64,000 bases of DNA from Apiotrichum sp. Y4204 (lineage: Eukaryota; Basidiomycota; Tremellomycetes; Trichosporonales; Trichosporonaceae), in the NCBI GenBank assembly GCA_025531455.1, contig JAMYHL010000027.1, positions 372,001 through 436,000 of the forward strand, in the 5' to 3' direction. The notes under the pieces were generated by a model, which was not told the DNA's origin, did no database searches, and saw only the letters and a list, made by a program, of their open reading frames with translations. Positions 1 through 11,900 of this stretch are shown here, in pieces. The stretch's first letter is position 1; each line of letters starts with the position of its first letter. The position numbers and the translations under genes are program-made.

Positions 1-713
1 CTCGCACAGAGTTGGTGTACCCCCAACGCGCCTTGTCCGCCATCATCCGCACCATTATGAGTTCTGCGGGGTTGCCGAGGATGCCGGCGATCCCGCCGGC
101 CAGACTCCCTGCCGCAGCCATCTTCCATCCTGGTGGCGGCCCGGGACCTGATATCAGAGACAGATAGGGGAAAGCGAGAGAAGCCGAAGGAGCCGGGAAG
201 GACAAAAGCGAGAATGAATGTCAGCTCCATCTCCGGGCATACAGTAACACTCTCACTCACCGACATGCAGCGCGGCCTTGATAGAGTCGTACGCTGCAAA
301 CCGTGCCATCGAGTACGTCATCTGCCGGAGGAGCGTGCCCGTCAACCCATCGTACAGTCCGCGAAAACCTGCAAGTGTGAGGATGGAAAGGGGATAACCA
401 TAAACAACAGAGTGGGTCGGGCGTCGCGGGGTACATCCGGTCCTTTGACACTACTCCCTTCCCCCCTCCCTCTCCTATCGCTCCTCCACCACTCACCATG
501 CAGCCTGACAGTCCTCCGCATACTAGCGAGCATACCCTTCTCCTCGCCCGTCTGCAGGCGCACCTTGGTAAGGTCGAGCGGGTGCGTGATGCTCGCGGCA
601 ATCGTGGCAGCCACGCCGCCCAGCCAGAGGGGATACGCCCGCGGGACCGCGAGGGGTACGGCGCTTGCGACGGGCGCGACGCGTTCGGGGTTGGGTTTGC
701 TGGATTCGCTCAT
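1..713 (-). CDS. Mitochondrial carrier, dicarboxylate-type (3' end cut by window edge)
   Basis: SLC25-family inner-membrane exchanger; the nearest family by eye is the dicarboxylate/oxaloacetate group (DIC1-like). Three exons are visible: 497-713, 261-368 and 1-129, giving about 151 residues in continuous phase, so about half of a usual 300-residue carrier is present and the rest lies left of base 1. The first carrier signature PLDLTK (residues 45-50, then VRLQTG) and a second, PAELIMVR (from P129 after GILGN), mark the first two of three repeats. The segment RGLYDGLTGTLLRQMTYSM between them is typical of carriers. The start ATG at 713 is followed by a short polar leader before the first membrane helix. 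The substrate is inferred from the overall look only. Confidence 0.85.
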
Positions 714-1685
714 GGAGAAGAATGGTGGTGAGATGGGAGAGCTGGTGCTCGTGATGGTCGTTCGCGGTCAGAATAATGCCTCGGGTGTCAGCGTCAAGGT
801 GTCGGAGATCTGCGCCGTGGCAGTTAGTCGCTAGCGCTTGTCGCTAGTCGCTGGCGCGACTCACCGAGCAATGGGCAGACAAGAAGCGATGCAGACAATG
901 TATACCGAGACATCGATCTATCCTGTACATATTCTTGTCTCTAAAATTGCCTCGACTCAACGAGAGCGTGATATCGTGATCGTGATCAAACGAATCCCAG
1001 GAGGCGCGGACATGATTTCCGAGCTTGATGACTCCAGCAGCAGCAGGCACGTTTGTTTTCGTCATTTCCCAATAATAAACAATTTACCGTGGCCCTGGCA
1101 CCCCTGACTTGCGTTTGCCTGGGCGGGGATGGTAGTCACCACCACGTTTCTCGTTCTCGCTCCGTGTTTTCTGTTCGCCAAACACGTTGGCATCACCACA
1201 ACTCCTACTGCTAATCTTTGGCGGATGCTTCGGATGTTTCGAATGCTTCGAATGCTTCGGGATCGGCGGGAGTTCCAGACTAGATGAATGTGGATCTGAT
1301 CGCCGTCATGGATGAATAATTGGCAGAAACTCAGAAAAACATATCCTCAAATCACTGTCATGAATACAGTAGTAGTACAACCCACCAACACAAGCACAGT
1401 CTCACAGTCTCACAGTCTCACAGTCTCTCTCACCGCTCACTGCCGTCCACAGCCTCGACGACAGTCCGCGGCGACACGACGACCCGCCGCGCCTGATTCC
1501 TTGACACCCCACGTTGTCGGGTTACTGAAGACCGCTGGCCGCACGTGCCCCACTGATGTTGCGAGGTTTGAGTCTCAGCTCAATGAGATACACCGCGAGC
1601 ACAGTCCAGTGCCCCGCCAACCCTTTGTCTGCACAGATCAGTATCCATCGGGGGCGACACGCTTCACATTTTGACCTCCGCACGG
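714..1685. other. Gene-free spacer with a 9-bp and an 8-bp tandem repeat
   Basis: No coding region is supported here. Two short perfect or near-perfect tandem arrays are visible: four copies of a 9-mer of type GAATGCTTC at 1223-1258 and four perfect copies of CACAGTCT at 1395-1426. The stretch serves as the upstream region of the carrier gene and the 5' flank of the tRNA. Confidence 0.6.
1395..1426. repeat. Tandem repeat CACAGTCT x4
   Basis: Four perfect adjacent copies of the 8-mer CACAGTCT, continuing into a degenerate CT tract. Simple-sequence repeat with no evident function. Confidence 0.9.
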
Positions 1686-1774
1686 GCCCCGTTAGCTCAG
1701 TGGTAGAGCGTGTCACTAGTACTGGATCGCGTCCGGTCATGACAAGGTCAGTCGTTCAAGTCGGCTACGGGGCA
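1686..1774 (+). tRNA. tRNA-Thr (anticodon AGT) with a 17-nt intron
   Basis: Full cloverleaf: acceptor GCCCCGT/ACGGGGC, D arm GCTC-AGTGGTA-GAGC, anticodon stem TGTCA/TGACA, T arm AGTCG-TTCAAGT-CGGCT, discriminator A. The loop reads CTAGTA, then a 17-nt insertion (1722-1738), then A, so the intron sits at the canonical position 37/38 and the anticodon is AGT. Mature length is 72 nt. A T5 Pol III terminator follows within a few bases (about 1777-1781). Confidence 0.93.
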
Positions 1775-2513
1775 TGCTTTTTGGGTCTGAACGCAGGAGA
1801 TTGAGGAGATTGAGGAGAAAGGTCGGGCGTTTCATAGTAGAGATAGGCTGAGATGTGGAATGCAGAGCGGCGGCGAAGAGCGGATAGCGAGAGAGACGCG
1901 ACCGTGGGTCAAGCGGACAAGTTACTTTTGAGGTCAAGCACCTGGTTTCGCCACGAACTATATGCTGTTCATAAGCCGGGTCTTGTCAACTCTATGCGGG
2001 ATCCTGGACGCTCCAAGACGCGCTGCCTGAACCGAACACGTTTCCTTGTGGTGTACAGTACAGGATATCGCGATGTGGATTCGATGGGTGTGGTGCTGCT
2101 CGTGAAATCGTGGTGGGGCCGTCACGCCAGGCGGTCGCCGCCGTCCACTGTGAAATGAGGAGCGTGGCCAGTCTGTCCCATGACCTAACAACCACCTTGA
2201 CAGTCTCCGCGTCCAGGTATGCAGAGCGCATAAGATCATTCTCAAAGTGAAAGTGGCACGTTCACGACGCGTCCCATCCGCGCCTCGGCGGCCGCGGGGA
2301 TCGGACATGACCGACAACTGTCGTGCCATTCTCCTGGATTCCCCACAAGCTCCACCTCCATCCTCTGTCTTTCCCGATGCCAACCGGCAAACCTTCGAGT
2401 TTCAGCCTCGAACGTCGAGTACGAGTCATCGAGCTCAAGACTCGAGAGGTGCAAGTTTGCAACATTTCTTCTTGCCACTGCTTCTCATCCGACTAATCCC
2501 CCCACTCGCCACC
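1775..2513. other. Spacer between the tRNA-Thr and the alpha/beta hydrolase gene
   Basis: Starts with the T-run terminator of the tRNA. The rest is promoter and 5' leader of the hydrolase gene. No further gene is seen; open frames here are short and overlap one another on both strands. Confidence 0.6.
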
Positions 2514-3701
2514 ATGCCCTCTTCCAGCGCCTCGGACGCAGGCTCGACCACGTCGGACAGCACGACCATCACCTCGCGCTCGGTAGATGACACGCCCCAG
2601 CCGACATTTACGTTCCCCGAGCGGCGGGAGGACGTGCCGATTTCGCGGCCGCCGCTGGCCGAGCGCAAGATCTCGCCCATGGATCCGGCACACGTACTCG
2701 ACTGGGCGGTCCTCGACCTGGGTTATCCGCGGGTATCGAAGCGGACCGTGCATCTGAGCGATATGGATGTCCACGTCTGGGGGATGGAGGAGCTCGGCGA
2801 GCTGCCCATTGGGATTATCGTGCGTAGAATGAGGATATAGAGAGGAGTTGGAGTTGGGCTTATTCTTGGTTCTAGATTGTCGCGCACGGGTTTGCCAACA
2901 AGGCGCGCGATATGGAGTGCATGGCGACGGGGCTCATCGGCGAGATCAACCGGCTGCAATCTGTCGGCGGGCGGCGCAAGACGCGAGATGTCCTCGTCGC
3001 GACACTCGATCAGAGGAACCACGGCGAGCGCCGGCGTATCCGGGACGGCAAGAAGTTTGAGAACAACCCCGCGCGGCTGTGAGTTCGAAACCACCATACA
3101 AAGCTCACCGCTCACTCCCCAGGCTCACCTCGGCCGCCAGCATCCTCGGAGGCGTGCACGACCACCAGTATCTCATGACGCTGCTCCCGAGTTTCCTCTT
3201 CCCAAAGGGCGAGCGCATCGTCGCAGAGTTTATGAGCACGGGCTTTTCGATGGGCGGTGAGTCGTGCGAACGAGTATCTCGATAAGAGAGCTAATGATAG
3301 GACACGTGTGCTGGCGGCTGCTGCGGGAAGACGCGCGGATCCGCATCGGTGTCCCGATCTGCTCGCTGCCCTCCGAGTCGCTGGGGTGGCACTTTGTGCA
3401 GCGCGCCGAGGCCGAGGCCGCGACCGAGACGTGGTTGCCGCCGGATATGCGTGCGTGGTTTAGTGCGCGCTCCCCCCCGGGGACGTATCGCGGCAAGAAG
3501 ATTCTCAGTCTCCACGGCGGGCTCGATGCGCTCAACCCCCCACAGAGCGGGACGGCAAAGTTGAGCGAGATTGCCGCCGAGGCGGAGCGCGCTGAGGATG
3601 TCGAGGTGTGGGTCCAGGACGACCGGGGGCATGTTGTCAGTCCTGATATGGTGGCGCGCGCCGCTGAGTGGTTCTGGAGATGGGGATTCAGCGAGGCGTA
3701 G
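2514..3701 (+). CDS. Alpha/beta hydrolase of unknown substrate
   Basis: Four exons: 2514-2819, 2876-3078, 3123-3256, 3301-3701; 347 aa, phase kept throughout. The alpha/beta-hydrolase landmarks are in order: oxyanion-type AHG (H106-G107), nucleophile elbow GFSMGG with Ser212, acidic residue Asp290 in HGGLDALN and His325 in RGHVV. The first 60 residues are Ser/Thr-rich and look disordered; there is no signal peptide, so a cytosolic location is inferred. The substrate cannot be read from sequence; esterase or peptidase-like activity are both possible. The start is the first ATG of the frame in good context (CACC-ATG). Confidence 0.8.
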
Positions 3702-4701
3702 ATTAGATTAGATGCATTGGGTCTGGGTCGAGGCGAGAAGATGAGGAGATTGCGGGTCAGTGATCAGTGAGGACACTGTGAGTTTACGGGTCGACAGAGC
3801 TCGCCAAGTGGAGCCGTAGACAGAAATCTGCTGCACGAACGATAAGGTGACGGCGGCACTCGCCGAAAGGGCAGACGACACTGTCGGAGATCTATGAGAT
3901 CCATGGGCCATGGGAGGTGTACTCGTATACTCGGCGCACTGGGCATCAGTGCAGCTGGCAGCCACCGACGAGGGGAGACGCGCTACCTCCCAGCCGCCAG
4001 CCGCCAGCTCCCAGCCTTGGGCGGCGCTTCGACCCCGGAACTGTCTTGTATCCTCTGTACCTCCGTCTCCATGTGATGCATACATTTGTAGCGACACGCG
4101 CGACATGAATACCAGCACGTATCTACGTACAGTAGGATCTGTACCTCTGCTGCATGCTGCACAAAGTTGCGGTGCTCGGCGCTCGGTGCTCGGCGCTCGG
4201 CGCTAGGCCCTCGGCGTACGGACCTACGGAGATACATAACGGGGTTGGTACTGTTGGATGGCAAAAGTCCGAACTCCGTCCCAGGACAATAATCCGCCGG
4301 GATATACCCGGATATTGATTTTGTGCAGTACGTCGTGCAAACTTGTTTATTGTGTTTTCTTGTTTTTGTTTGTTGTCTTCCGCGTCTCATCTGCACATCT
4401 CTCCATCGCCATTGTCCCCCTTCTGACGACATCCCCATCCCTACGGCCGTGCGTCCGCGGAGACGGTGGTGCCTGTGGCTAAGGTGGCCAAGGTGGGCTT
4501 GGTGGGTGTGCGTCGGCGTTCTCCGGTGAGGTTTCTGGGGAAAGAGTTATTGTTCCTCGGCATTCGGTTATCGTCTGGAGGGGTAACGGAGACTCCAACA
4601 TGAGGATATGAGACGCATGTGATGATGCACATGGCGCAACCTCATAAAGCACGCGCTCGCATGACCACCTCCCCCAACACCCATCCTACCATCCACCCAG
4701 C
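3702..4701. other. Gene-free spacer with a 7-bp tandem repeat
   Basis: One kilobase without a supported gene. It holds six copies of a 7-mer G[T/C]GCTCG at 4172-4213 and an imperfect CAGCCGC run near 3990-4010. It separates the hydrolase terminator from the nitronate monooxygenase promoter. Confidence 0.6.
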
Positions 4702-6223
4702 ATGTCCGTTATCAAGACTGAACTCACCGAGATCTGTGAGTGTGCAAGCGGAGCCATCGCCTCTCCACAGGTAGTCGCACCCACTGACATCAGTCGGGAT
4801 CAAGCACCCCGTCATGCTTGCCGGCATGAACGTTGCTGCGGGACCCAAGCTCGCTGCGGCCGTGTCGAACTGCGGCGGAATCGGCACTATCGGCGGCGTG
4901 CGCGCGGTAAGTACCTCAGACCTTTTGTATTTCCGATGCGGATGCCGAGTCCGATAAGTGAGAGAAGTCGTGGTGGAAAGCCGGGGTGATCGTCCAGGCC
5001 TTATACCCTCGGGAAACCCCGTGGGAGCTGCTGTAGAGCAGAGGGCCCAGATATGAAGCTGTGGAGCGAGAATCACAGAGACCGTTTTGGAGACGAAGGA
5101 AATCACACACGAGACAGACGTGCAACTCTATACTAATACCCCAGACACCCAAGTACCTCCGGCGGCAGATCCAGGACCTCAAGGCGGGACTGAACGACAA
5201 GAATGCGCCGTTCGGCGTCGACCTCCTCCTTCCCCAGGTCGGCGGGAGCGCGCGCAAGACCAACAAGGACTACACGGGCGGAAACCTCGATGCGCTCCTT
5301 GATGTTATTATTGAGGAGGGCACCAAGCTCTTTGTCAGCGCTGTTGGCGTGCCGCCTAAGAGCGCGGTGGACAAGCTCCACAAGCATGGTATTATTGTTA
5401 TGAACGTGAGTAGAAGTGCGGGCTGGGCTGGGGTCGCGACGCCTGATGGGAGTGAAAGCAAGGCAGGCTGTAGTTCCGACAATCCAGCTGGCAATGCTGC
5501 CGCATGGCCGCAGCATTGCGGCTCTTACTTCAGTCTTCTCTCCATCCTTCATCCCTCATTCCATTCGCTCACACGCAGATGATCGGCCACCCGAAGCACG
5601 TCGCCAAGGCGCTCGCCGTCGGCGTCGACATCATCTGCGCGCAGGGCGGCGAAGGCGGCGGACACACTGGCGCCGTCCCGACCTCGATCCTTATCCCGGC
5701 GTGCGTCGACGCCGCGCGCGGCCACAAATCCCCTATCACCGGGAGGCAGGTGCCGATTATCGCCGCCGGTGGAATCTACGACGGGCGCGGGCTCGCCGCC
5801 GCGCTCATGTGGGGCGCTGCGGGCGTTTGGGTGGGCACGCGCTTTGTCGCGTCCGTCGAGGCCGGCGCGCCGCCGAAGCACAAGGAGCTACTCGTCTCGG
5901 CCGGCTTTGGCGACGTTTCCCGCACGCTCATCTACTCTGGCCGGCCGATGCGCGTGCGCCGCACGCCGTACGTCGATGAATGGGAGACCAAGCGCCAGGA
6001 CGAGATCAAGGACCTCTGCGACCGTGGTATCATCCCGCACGAGCACGAGCTTGAGAAGAAGCCCGAGCGCTCGATGGAGGGCAGCAAGTGGCTCATGGGG
6101 GAAGCGTCGGCTGTCATCAATGATGTTCTGCCCGCCAAGGAGATTGTGGACAACATGGTGCGCGACGCCAAGCGCGCAATTGAGCAGGGGTACGCCGACC
6201 TCAGCGCGCGCGCGCGTCTCTAG
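4702..6223 (+). CDS. Nitronate monooxygenase (2-nitropropane dioxygenase family), probable peroxisomal form
   Basis: FMN-dependent TIM-barrel enzyme that oxidises alkyl nitronates, such as propionate-3-nitronate. Four exons: 4702-4735, 4794-4906, 5145-5405, 5579-6223; 350 aa, full family length. The N-terminal HPVMLAGMNVAAGP and NCGGIGTIGG segments are typical FMN-barrel motifs. GGEGGGHTG (residues 159-167, His165) is the family's conserved glycine/His motif, and IIAAGGIYDGRG plus GVWVGTRF form the phosphate-binding part. The protein ends in -ARL, which fits the PTS1 consensus, so import into peroxisomes is likely (inference). No neighbour suggests an operon-like link. Confidence 0.9.
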
Positions 6224-6832
6224 ACGAGAGAGGGCGAGAGATATATATATAAGCCGTGGTGCGTTGTATTAGTAGCCCCGGCGATGCAGTGATAGAAGAC
6301 AAGTGAGCAAGATGCGGTCGTCGACGGGCACTCTGCACCGCAAGGGAATGACCTCTTCGAGCAGAGTCACAGCGCCTCGTGAGACTACTGGAAGCGCTCC
6401 AATAAAGGGCTCGCAACCTTGCCTTTCGAACAGTTACCTCGGTATTAGGGAGCCACCATTTTATTCGAGTCAGTCGAGTGCTCGCTGATGTGCTCGTCAA
6501 GAGTCTCAAGCAAAACAAGCGGAGTGAAGCCGCGCACTGCAAGGAAGATTGATACCCCGCCAGCTATGCTGGCGAATCCGCTCGACTGGTGCTTGACCCG
6601 TTAGTAGTGCTCGTCGTAATTATGGCCTGGAGTCATGCCCGACACAAGCGCCGCCCCCGTCCAGCATACCAACGGGCTCACGAAGAATCATTCCACAGGC
6701 GACGTCTAGCACTTCAGGTGTGTTTCCGTCAGTGAGCGTTGTGTGGACATCAGTGGGTATTGTTGCTTCTGCTCGCCGTTTGCCACCCGCACATTATCCG
6801 TTGCATCCGCGTCAACGGTCGGCATACCAAGC
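6224..6832. other. Spacer between convergent genes
   Basis: Shared 3' flank of the nitronate monooxygenase and the GPI-type protein gene. It has a (TA)n run just after the stop codon (about 6241-6250). No gene seen. Confidence 0.5.
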
Positions 6833-7887
6833 CTAGAGGAGGGCAGCAGCGACTGCCACAAGGACGAGAGCAGGGGCGGCGGCGGCAGCGCGCGACGCAT
6901 GCGAGTTGGGCGGCCGCGAAGTCGGGACGGTCGACGGGCCGGCCACAGAGCCAGTAAGCAGGCCGGGAGCGGTGGTGCGCGAGGTGGTCATGCCGCTGCG
7001 GGTGGATGTGGTCGCGGGCAGGGGCTTGGACTGCGTGTTAGGGCCCGGGGCGACAGGCGCCGTGGTGCCGGTACCACCGTTGTCGGTCTTGGTGTTGGCG
7101 TTACCGGCGTCGGTGTTGCCAGCGTCGGTGTTGGCGTTGCCATTACCGTTGGTGTTGCCGGCGGTGGTCTCGGGGGTGCTGGCGCCAGAGTCGCTCTGGC
7201 CTGCGGGGCTGTTAGCCGGCTCGCTCGGCGTGGGCTCCTTTCCGGGCTGGCCCGTGGGCTGCTCGGGCTCCGGCTCACTGGGTGCAGTGGGCGGAGTCGT
7301 CGCGGGCGCCTCCTTGGTCTCCGTCCCCGAGGGCGGGGGCGGGGCAGGCATCGTCGTCTGCGGTACGGGCGCGGGCTCACTGTCACTCTCTTTCGCAGTC
7401 TCACTCGTAGTCTCCGCGGGGGACGAGGTAGGCGAGTTCGAGGTCGGGTTCGGGCTGGGGTTGGGGTTGGGGTTGGGGTTCTGCCCCGAGCACAGGTTTG
7501 CGAGTTTGCCCTGTAGGTCGGCGAAGGACTGGCCCTGGTCGACGAGGCAGTTGAAGCACGCGAGAATCTGGTTGTTGTTCGCGCGCTGAACTGTCAGTGC
7601 GATCCCACAATCCTACAGGGAGCGGGGGCCGTGCGCTAATAAGATACGGCCAATCTCAAGCTCAAGCTCTCGCTCTCGCCATCGAGCCCAGACCGGGACC
7701 ACTCACGTCAGTGCAGTAGTTGTTGCAGTTGCCGTTCGCGGGGCAGCTGAGCGCCTCGGACCAGACGCGGCAGTTGGGGTCGCACGAGCCAAACTGCGCG
7801 GCGGCGGGCGCGGCGGCTGGATGTCAGTCGGAGCTGGGGAGAGGACCTACCGGCTACAAGGGCGAGGAAGAGGGCGAGGGGGCGCAT
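6833..7887 (-). CDS. Secreted eight-cysteine protein with Pro/Thr/Asn-rich stalk and GPI-type tail
   Basis: Three exons: 7851-7887, 7707-7816, 6833-7585; 299 aa. It opens with a clear signal peptide (MRPLALFLALVA then Ala-rich). A compact domain has eight cysteines with spacing C-x3-C-x8-C-x5-C-x3-C-x11-C-x2-C-x18-C. Next comes an (NP)n run and a long low-complexity Ser/Thr/Pro/Glu/Asn stalk with repeated DAGN units. It ends with a hydrophobic Ala/Leu/Val tail, as in GPI-anchored wall proteins. The cysteine spacing does not match CFEM as I know it, so the domain is left unnamed. For exon 3 the acceptor TTCAG (next base 7585) was preferred because it keeps the phase; the nearby CACTGACAG does not. 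Confidence 0.72.
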
Positions 7888-7889
7888 GG

Positions 7890-8060
7890 TGTCGGTTTGT
7901 CGGTGTTGGTGTCGGTGTCGTGTCGGTTTGTCGGTGTCGGTGTCGTGTCGGTTTGTCGGTGTCGATGGCGAGGTCGGTGTCGAAATCGGGGTTGTCGGGG
8001 TAGAGATCGAGTGTCGGTGTCGGGTGTCGGTGTCGATGTCGGAGTGTCAGTGTCGATGTC
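7890..8060. repeat. Degenerate GTGTCG / TTTGTCGGT tandem array in a promoter or 5' UTR
   Basis: About 170 bp made mostly of GTGTCG hexamers, interspersed with TTTGTCGGT units and GATGTCG variants. It lies directly upstream of the start codon of the minus-strand GPI-type gene, so it must be in its leader or proximal promoter. Confidence 0.85.
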
Positions 8061-8833
8061 GGGATGGAGAAGAAAAACAAAAGTTCTCGATGCATGCAGC
8101 AGCTGGGATGTATTGCATGATTGCATTTGTTTGCGTCCAAACAATGTCCTTGGCAGACAGGCAGCCCATTGGGCGTCACGCACAACCAACCATCTCAAGG
8201 GGCACCTTGGCGTGGCGCCCATTCATTACGCTGCGCGGTGCGGCGCCGCGGCAAAGGACCTCGGATATGCACGCTGCGCGCTCGCACGCGGCGCCGTTCT
8301 TCAGTAGTGTCTTGTCTGATGCATATATGAGAGCAGCTAGAGCTTAAGACGAGAAAGCCGCATGCAGAATTCGTCGCGCGACATAGTGTATTGCAGTAGA
8401 GGACCTGCGGTGGGCTGCTGGCTAAAAAAATCAAAACACGCAAATTCAGAAATCAAGCGCGTCGGACGCGTCGTGTTCAGGAATCTGAATCAAATCAGGA
8501 ATGAACAGTGGTGGTACTAGTAAAGTGGGCAGCAGCTCCACAGTCGCTGCAGGGTTTCTGCGAGGGAGGCGCAGAGGTGGCTGGTTCAGGACATGACATT
8601 TGATGGCCTTTCGATGCCAAGTATGCTAGTTTGCTAGCTTGCATGCGGCTTGGTAGGTCGAGTGCCGCGTACTCGCTTCTCGCTACTCGCCGCTCGCCTG
8701 CCAAGTACAGCACACGTAAAACCAATGCATAATGAGGCTCGTCAGAGCATGCGACATGAAATGATGGAGAACGGGGGGCATCTGAATGAAGACGAGTGGG
8801 ATGAGGGATGATATTTGTCGACGGGGAGGGTAA

Positions 8834-8872
8834 ATTTCTTGGGTGGATTTCTTGGGTGGATTTCTGGGGTGG
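8834..8872. repeat. 13-bp tandem repeat x3
   Basis: Three adjacent copies of ATTTCTTGGGTGG, the third with one change, in the 3' flank of the histidine kinase gene. Confidence 0.85.
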
Positions 8873-8922
8873 GTTTCTTGACTGTAATGGAGATGTGGGC
8901 CACAATCTCGTGTATAACTATT

Positions 8923-11900
8923 CTATGAACTTGCGTTCGAGCGCGGACTCGGGCGCCGGCGGACGGTGCCCGAGCGCCCGAGGATGACCGAGGACTCGCT
9001 CGCCGCGCGCGCCGGGGCCGGCGCCACGAGGTCGGTATCACTGAGACTCCTACAGGCGCTGTTCTCCTCGCGCATGCGCTCGACAGCCTCGCGGATAGTC
9101 GACAGCAGCGCGGGGAAGCGGTACGGCTTGAGGACGACGTCGTCCATGCCTGCGGCGCGCGCGCTGTCAATCTGCCCCTGCCGCGCATTGCCCGTTAGCG
9201 CGATGACAAGCTGGCGCGCGCGGGGGAGACTGCCACGCGGGACGGGCTCGCCCTCGGACGCGCGCAGCCTGCGCACAGCAGTCACGCCGTCCATGATTGG
9301 CATCTCGAGGTCCATGAGCACGACGTCAAATGGGAGCGCCTCGCTAGCGGCTGACGCGGAGGAGATCGCGGCCAGGCCCTCGAGACCGTTGTTCGCGACG
9401 ACGCACACCACGCCCGCCTTGGTCAGCTGGCGCTGAAGCACCCTTTGCGTGATGAGGTTGTCTTCCACGACGAGGACGCGCAGCGGCGCGGCGGGCTCGG
9501 GTGTCGTCGCGGCTGTGGTGATGCTGGCGCTCCGGGGGTCCGACAAACCCGAGACGAAACTCGAGACGGAACTAGAGGGAGAGCGGAGTGTGCGCTCGCC
9601 GTCCCTCGACAGTGGCGATAGGGAGTCTCCCTCTGCCGAAACGGCCCCGGAACCGGCGAGGTTACTTGCCGGCGTGTCGGAGCCGGTTGCAGTGGGGTTG
9701 AACAAGGCCAACACCGGGCGCGTGGCGACGCCATCTTGGGTGTCATCAAAGTCCGGCGCAGCAGTACTGGTTGAGATGAAGAAGCGGAAGTCGGAACCCT
9801 GGCCGAGCGTCGACTCGACTTCAATATCGCCGCCGAGAAGCTCTGTGATTTCTGCTGTGAGTACGGTAGTGTGGAAAACAACTCACTCTTGCAGATAAAC
9901 AGACCAAGACCCGACCCGCCATAGCTGGTGGGTTCGATGGCGCCCTCGCGGAAGCGCTGGAAGAGGGTTGCGCGCTCGTCCTCGGGGATGCCGGGGCCGG
10001 TGTCGCGGACACTGACAAAGAGGTACACGTCCGTGTCCTCTGGGGCGAGCGGGGGCGGGCTCTCGCCGGGAGTATCTGGGGAACCGTCTGACCGAGGCGG
10101 GGAGCTGGGGCGGGTGGCCGAACCAGCGAGGGGAGGGGAGTGGCCGACATCAAAGCGCACGATGATATCCCTCCGTGGAGCGGTGGACGTAAAGCGTATG
10201 GCGTTGGCGATTAGGTTTGTGAGTACTTGGCGCAGACGCACGCTATCAGCTTTGACGGCGGCGATGCCAAGGCGGTCGAGGGAGGGGCCGAAGACGAGCG
10301 AGATGCCAACGCGGGACATGCGTGCCTCGGCGGCGAAGGCGGAGAGAATTTGGCGCGCGTGCGAGCGGATGGACATGGGCTGCGGATCGAGATGCAGGCT
10401 GTTGAGCTGGATGCGCGAGAGCGACAGCACGTCTGCTGCAATGCGTTCTTGATACAACCCGCACTGGTAGATGCCTACCGATGTCAGCTATACTATCCCG
10501 CGGTTCCAAGACCAAAAGATACCAACTTTCCAGGGCGGTAATGTCCTCTTCGAGGGTGAGAAGCAGCGCGGGTGTGGGCTTGTACACGTCAGCGGCGAGG
10601 AGCTCGTTGCGCAACGCGGCGAGATTGTCCTTGACGAGCGAAGAGCACTGCAAGATGGCGCTAACGGGCGTGCGGATCTCGTGGCTGGTAAAGTCGACGA
10701 GTAGCTCCTGCTGCTCGCGCGAGTGCTCGGCCTCGGAGCGGCGGCGCTCCGCCTCGAGCAGCCGTTCCTTCTGATACGAGATGTCCGTGAGACACGCGAT
10801 AATGCCCGACATGCCTGGGCGGACCTTGTCGAGGCGGAGAAACACGCCAGACATGGTGCGTCCCGTGAGCCACGTCCACTCGATGGTTGTTGCGGCCGTG
10901 TCGCCCGAGACTATCCCGAGCAGGTCGTGTTGCAGGCGCACCCAGGTCTCCGCATCGCACCTTGTCCTCCAGAGCTCCCACATTGTCGTGTTCTCCACCG
11001 TCGCCGCGTCGACTCCCGCCGGATCCCGGAAGGCAGAGTTGCTGTACGCGAGTTTGCCGTTGGCGTCGAACCGCACAATTCCAGACGGGCAGTAGTCGGA
11101 CAGCACGCCAATCTCCTGTTCGCGCATCTCAAACAGGCGCTCGAGTTTGGCGCGCCGCTTTCCCATCTGCATGTGGAGATGGACGCGGGCAACGAGGTCG
11201 GCCGTCTTGAACGGCTTGGTGATGTAGTCCTCTGCGCCGGCTACGAATGCGTCCACGCGCACGTCGTCCTCGGTCACAGCAGAGAGGAGGACGACGGGGA
11301 CGATTCGGATGTCGGGATCTGGGTCCTTGCGGATGGCTGCCAGAAGGTCCATCCCCGACGCGTGAGGCATGAGCAGATCGCTGAGGATGAGGTGCGGCCT
11401 CCGCCGATGGACGAGGCGCAATGCCTCGTCGACAGCTCCCGCCTCGATGACATTGCAGAACTGCTTGAACAGATTTTTGGTGAAGCTCCGCAGCTCGTGG
11501 TTGTCGTCCACGACAAGCAGGAGGTCGTCAGGCTCAAAAAGAAGCGCCTCGGCAAGCGGCGCGCGGAGACTCGAGGTGGTGCTGGTAAAAGAGTCGGAGC
11601 GTGTGGGGCACGGCGAATTGCTAGAGCTATCCGAGTTGGACGAGCTGCCCACTGCCCAGTACCCCGGTCGTGCGGAATTGACGACCTCGATCGCGGCCTG
11701 TCGACCATACGCCCCGAACGGAACAGGCAGTTCTGTCATTTCCTCCGTCTCGATGAGGTTGAGCGGGATATGCGCCGTGATGATCGTGCCGTGGTTTGTC
11801 CCCGTGCTGCTCTGGATGGTAAGTTCTCCGTTGTGTAGGCGGGTGATCTCCTTGGCGAGTGCGAGTCCGATCCCGGTGCCGACGACGCCGCTCGCGACGG

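Larger units (their letters stand above)
7888..8922. other. Spacer with GTGTCG-type and 13-bp repeats
   Basis: Upstream region of the GPI-type gene and 3' flank of the kinase gene. The part next to the ATG (7890-8060) is a degenerate GTGTCG array. Further out are three copies of a 13-mer ATTTCTTGGGTGG at 8834-8872. No gene seen. Confidence 0.6.

Noticed and set aside
7401..7610. (NP)n/(QP)n stretch read in the other minus-strand frame as a separate protein
   Set aside because: Shadow frame of the GPI-type protein gene.
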